The notes beneath the pieces are model-generated. The model was not told the DNA's origin. It did not search any database and saw only the letters and a list, made by a program, of their open reading frames with translations. A stretch of DNA of 64,000 nucleotides from contig CALRAD010000005.1 of NCBI GenBank assembly GCA_943350395.1, forward strand, positions 1 to 64,000, read 5' to 3'. This document shows positions 60,862 through 64,000 of the stretch, piece after piece. Made by a program: the position numbers and the translations under genes. The DNA is from Candidatus Peribacteria bacterium (lineage in GTDB: Bacteria > Patescibacteriota > Gracilibacteria > Peribacterales > Peribacteraceae). Every line of letters begins with the position of its first letter. The stretch's first letter is position 1.

Positions 60862-61527
60862 ATGAAAGCTCGACTCCTGTTTCTGGTGCTGACCCTCATC
60901 CCGTCGGTAACGATGGGGCAACCTCTCCCAAAGCCGATGATCGACAAAGTGAATTGGGGTGGGCGAACGTGGAACGTGAAATACCCCGACGCACTGTCGG
61001 GACTCACGCTCTATGGAAACAAAGAGCTGGTTGGCGTCTCCAACCGAACCTACTTGCAAACTTCGTGGGAAAAGCCGGGAGAAATCGAGTTCGGATGGTC
61101 GAACATTCCAACCAAAAATTTCCCCACCCAGAAGTTGCAGGACTCCTACGCCGATCACTTGCTTATCGGATTACGGGGGAAAGGTGAGTACTGGGAGAAG
61201 CGATCCTTCGAACTCAAAGGCGATCTCATTCTGCGCATCCGCGCGGGATCGGGTGAGTTCCGATTCGAAGTTCCGCCAAAAGAGAAGGATGGTGAAGCAA
61301 AAATTCTCAAAGAAGCGACTCTTGGCGAGAGAATAGCCCCAGGGCAATTCAAGTTGATCAAGATCGTTGATGCGGGAAACAGCGTCACTGTGTTCTTCCA
61401 GGATAAGGAAATCCTCACCTGTGACTGCAAGGAAGCAGGTGAGGGAAATATTTTGTCCATCGGAAACCGCGACGTGAATGGTGGATTGAATTACTCGATT
61501 CTGTGGGCCAAGCCGACATTGGATTGA
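60862..61527 (+). CDS. Secreted protein, 221 aa, unknown
   Basis: Signal peptide 1-19 (LLFLVLTLIPSVTMG|Q). The rest (20-221) has alternating strands, as in beta-sandwich lectin-like or LamG/DUF1080-like folds (GDLILRIRAGSGEFRFEVPP, FKLIKIVDAGNSVTVFFQDKEIL), but no family is certain. It has a Shine-Dalgarno-like AAAGGA about 10 bases before the ATG and thus differs from the leaderless genes. A strong hairpin follows at 61552. Just outside the direct-repeat patch, so it may be acquired. Confidence 0.65.
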   Translation: MKARLLFLVLTLIPSVTMGQPLPKPMIDKVNWGGRTWNVKYPDALSGLTLYGNKELVGVSNRTYLQTSWEKPGEIEFGWSNIPTKNFPTQKLQDSYADHLLIGLRGKGEYWEKRSFELKGDLILRIRAGSGEFRFEVPPKEKDGEAKILKEATLGERIAPGQFKLIKIVDAGNSVTVFFQDKEILTCDCKEAGEGNILSIGNRDVNGGLNYSILWAKPTLD

Positions 61528-61551
61528 GATGGAAACTGTCACCAGCGAGCC

Positions 61552-61581
61552 AAGGACCGGTGCATCATGCACCGGTCCTTT
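61552..61581. terminator. Strong hairpin after the secreted-protein gene
   Basis: AAGGACCGGTGCA faces TGCACCGGTCCTT with a TCA centre, nearly perfect over 13 pairs. Only three T follow. It lies between convergent genes. Confidence 0.65.
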
Positions 61582-61614
61582 GGACATGCAAAAAAACGAG
61601 AGTGCTATTCGCTA

Positions 61615-64000
61615 TCACTCGCTTACAGCTTCTTGCTTCAACTTCTTCACCGGTTTCTTCTTCATCAGTGCCCCCACGTGTTTCGTGAGTTCCGAAAGCC
61701 AATCATCTCCGCCGGCACGCTCTCTCATGGCGTCCTCGGAAAGACGCAAGGTAGCCCCCACGATGCGCCACTGCGGACAGATCGCAATGAGCTGCATGAT
61801 CTCCGTCGCCGTCACCCTTGCGGTAAGACTGATGACGATGTCTCTCTTCTCTTTCGAGACCGTATCCATCTTGATGCGCAACACTCCTGCCCTGCGGCAG
61901 GCCATTTTGAGACGAATAACAGAGAGAAGATTCTCGGCTTGCCTCGGGAGAGGTCCAAATTCCTCTCGAAGATCCGACTCGAGCTCGGCAAGAATTTTCT
62001 CGTCCTCGCTACCTGCAAGCTTCTGGTACGCGCCGATCTTCTCCTGCTCGTCGGGGATATAGAACGACGGAAGGAGCGCTTCAAACGGCAAAATGATTTC
62101 GATCGCGCTGCCCAAATCCTCATCTTCCGCTCTACCACCAGCTTTCATCTCCTCCACCGCATTTTTAAGAAGGCGCAGATAATGGCTGACACCCACAGTC
62201 TGCATGCTGCCGGATTGCGATGCGCCGAGAATTTCTCCCGCTCCACGGATCTCGAGATCGCGCATGGCAATCTGGAAGCCGGAACCGAGTTCGCTCGCTT
62301 CGACAATGGCTCTCAGGCGTTTCTTGGCATCATCTTTGAGGCGCTGCGAGTGATACAGGAAATACGAGTACGCCTGCACGGTTCCGCGACCGACGCGACC
62401 TCGAAGCTGATAGAGCTGAGAGAGGCCAAACTTCTCGGCTTCGTTGACGATGAGTGTGTTCGCCCTCGGAAGGTCGATCCCGTTCTCGATGATCGTCGAG
62501 CTCACGAGCACCTGATACTTGCCCTCCTTGAAGCCAAGGATCCGCTCTTCGAGTACGTCCGGCTTCAGTTGCCCATGAGTCACGACGAACGTCGCCTGTG
62601 GCACGAGGGCACGAAGTTTCATAGCGAACGCATCAATCGTCTCAACGCGGTTATGGAGCATATAGACCTGTCCGCCACGCGAGATCTCCTTCAGGATGCC
62701 GTCTTTAACGAGCGCATCGGAATACTTGCGCACCTCGGTAATGATCGGAAGGCGACCGGGAGGCGGAGTGGTGATCGTCGTGATGTCTCTGAGTTTATGA
62801 AGACCCAAGTTCAACGTTCGCGGAATCGGCGTTGCGGTCATCGTAAGAATGTCGACGGAAGAACGCAGTGATTTCAATTTCTCTTTCTGCTTCACACCGA
62901 ATCGCTGCTCTTCATCGATGATCACGAGACCGAGATTACTGAACTCGATGTCATCGGATAGCAATCGATGTGTTCCGACGATAATGTCGATCTTGCCTTC
63001 GCGAAGCTTCTCCAGTGTTTCCGCTTGTTCTTTCGGCGATCGAAAACGAGAGAGCATGTCGATGCGGACATGAAAGCCTTCTGTACGCTTGAGGAGACTT
63101 TGGTAATGCTGATCCGTCAGAATGGTGATCGGAGAGAGAAAAGCCACCTGCTTGCCCCCTTGCACAGCCTTAAATGCGGCGCGCATGGCAACCTCGGTCT
63201 TCCCGAAGCCGACGTCTCCGCAGACGAGACGATCCATGGGGTGTCCGCTCTCCATGTCATGCTTGATGTCCTCGATCGCTTTAATCTGCCCCGGTGTCTC
63301 GGTGTAGGGGAACGCATCGTCAAATTTGCGCTGCATTTCGGTGTCATCGGGATACTGAAAGCCTTTTGCCTTGGCACGTTTCGCATAAATTTCGAGGAGT
63401 TCTTTGGCGATTTTCTCCGTCTCTTCGTTCACTTTCTTCGTAATCTTCTTCCACTCCACCGAACCGAGCCTCGTGAGCGTCGGTTCGTCACCCTCTTCGT
63501 AGACGAATTTGCTCAGCTTGTCGGCTTGATCGACCGGCACGAACAGTTTGTCATTTTCTGCGTAGGTGATCTCCAGATACTCGCGCTCAAGATCGTCGAC
63601 GACTTTTCCGGTCATCCCTTCAAAACGCCCAATGCCGTGCTCCATATGCACGACGAAATCGCCCATCTGGAGCGAGGTGATGAAATCGAGCGAAAGCCGC
63701 TGCACCGAACGCTGTTTCGCCTCACGTCTGAGGGAAAAAATTTCTCTGTCCGTGATCAGCGCACACTTGAGGTCGGGATTTTGGAGTGAGTGCGGGAGCA
63801 ACTCATCATCATCCGCAGGAACGATCGTAATGCTCCCGGGCCTTCGCTCCGGAGTATCGAGAAAAGAAATCATTTCCTCCTTCAGAGCCCCTTTCAAATC
63901 GGCGCTCCGCTTGCTGACGATAATCAAAACCCAACCCTGATGCAATTTGTCACGCACGTCGTTGATGAAATCCTGCAAAGTATAAAACTTCAGCACCGAA
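61615..64000 (-). CDS. mfd: Transcription-repair coupling factor Mfd, C-terminal part (continues beyond the window)
   Basis: Mfd displaces stalled RNA polymerase at lesions and recruits UvrA. About 790 residues are visible; the N-terminal UvrB-like domains lie outside the window. In order: the RNA-polymerase-interacting CarD-like domain (MGDFVVHMEHGIGRFEGM), the SF2 translocase with Walker A GDVGFGKTEVA, DEEQ box VIIDEEQRFGV and TATPIPRTL, the second RecA lobe (IIENGIDLPRANTLIV, QLYQLRGRVGRG), and the C-terminal TRCF domain (LPSFYIPDEQEKIGAYQKLA). It ends with a Lys-rich tail. No C-terminal truncation is seen. Confidence 0.95.
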   Translation of the reverse strand, partial: SVLKFYTLQDFINDVRDKLHQGWVLIIVSKRSADLKGALKEEMISFLDTPERRPGSITIVPADDDELLPHSLQNPDLKCALITDREIFSLRREAKQRSVQRLSLDFITSLQMGDFVVHMEHGIGRFEGMTGKVVDDLEREYLEITYAENDKLFVPVDQADKLSKFVYEEGDEPTLTRLGSVEWKKITKKVNEETEKIAKELLEIYAKRAKAKGFQYPDDTEMQRKFDDAFPYTETPGQIKAIEDIKHDMESGHPMDRLVCGDVGFGKTEVAMRAAFKAVQGGKQVAFLSPITILTDQHYQSLLKRTEGFHVRIDMLSRFRSPKEQAETLEKLREGKIDIIVGTHRLLSDDIEFSNLGLVIIDEEQRFGVKQKEKLKSLRSSVDILTMTATPIPRTLNLGLHKLRDITTITTPPPGRLPIITEVRKYSDALVKDGILKEISRGGQVYMLHNRVETIDAFAMKLRALVPQATFVVTHGQLKPDVLEERILGFKEGKYQVLVSSTIIENGIDLPRANTLIVNEAEKFGLSQLYQLRGRVGRGTVQAYSYFLYHSQRLKDDAKKRLRAIVEASELGSGFQIAMRDLEIRGAGEILGASQSGSMQTVGVSHYLRLLKNAVEEMKAGGRAEDEDLGSAIEIILPFEALLPSFYIPDEQEKIGAYQKLAGSEDEKILAELESDLREEFGPLPRQAENLLSVIRLKMACRRAGVLRIKMDTVSKEKRDIVISLTARVTATEIMQLIAICPQWRIVGATLRLSEDAMRERAGGDDWLSELTKHVGALMKKKPVKKLKQEAVSE

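Noticed and set aside
60789-61187. 132-residue plus-strand ORF overlapping the secreted-protein gene
   Set aside because: It is in another frame of the 60862 gene, which has a signal peptide and coherent beta pattern.
1-64000. CRISPR array or cas genes
   Set aside because: No series of regularly spaced direct repeats with unique spacers was seen; the repeats found are palindromic, paired or flanking.

Overview
The window looks like a chromosomal piece of a bacterium from the candidate phyla radiation, most likely near Peregrinibacteria. This is an inference: it rests on medium-GC DNA, the standard code with TGA as stop, many secreted proteins with SLH or DUF4215 repeats, many unrecognised short genes, and very compact transcription units. 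No rRNA, CRISPR array or complete prophage is seen. Three tRNA genes are present: Asp-GTC, Leu-UAG and Arg-CCU. | Layout. 1-535 holds the N-terminal part of a phosphomannomutase that ends inside a palindromic repeat. 804-5032 is an island-like block next to tRNA-Asp: a caspase-like cysteine peptidase candidate and three unrecognised genes, bounded by copies of the tRNA 3' end. 5068-7579 has a phage-type InPase-domain protein and companions. 7677-15420 is a cell-surface block: SLH proteins, an FG-GAP/ASPIC lipoprotein, a 1374-residue SLH adhesin-like protein and a decayed SLH remnant. 14920-16393 pairs an FMN-binding-like lipoprotein with ApbE. 17076-19840 is a two-gene unit: a DUF4215 secreted protein and a membrane-tethered sigma-like factor. 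19991-24213 has YraN, ComM/YifB, a REP-associated transposase with its REP palindromes, a serine hydrolase and PyrF. 24220-34279 has another SLH protein, tRNA-Leu, AspS, NrdR, TsaC and DnaE. 34296-42716 is a five-gene operon of large Cys-containing secreted proteins with no recognisable family. 42887-52973 has a two-OB SSB and a cell-wall group (MurB, MurG, FtsW/RodA, LspA, MurA) with GltX, a cyclophilin lipoprotein and small unknowns. 53135-58945 encodes a 1936-residue SLH surface protein. 59096-60710 is an AT-rich patch bounded by 43-bp direct repeats, with a GIY-YIG gene, an orphan gene and a transposase remnant. The window closes in mfd. | How it works together. The window is dominated by envelope building (peptidoglycan precursors, SEDS polymerase, lipoprotein processing) and by the surface proteins that would be anchored there through SLH domains, lipid anchors or membrane segments. 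The unknown operon at 34.3-42.7 kb and the sigma/DUF4215 pair are the best candidates for undescribed systems. | A general pattern runs through the window: about nineteen transcription units have a TATAAT-like hexamer ending only 5-11 nt (mostly 6-8) before the start codon, so their mRNAs should be leaderless or nearly so. This pattern was also used to choose start codons.
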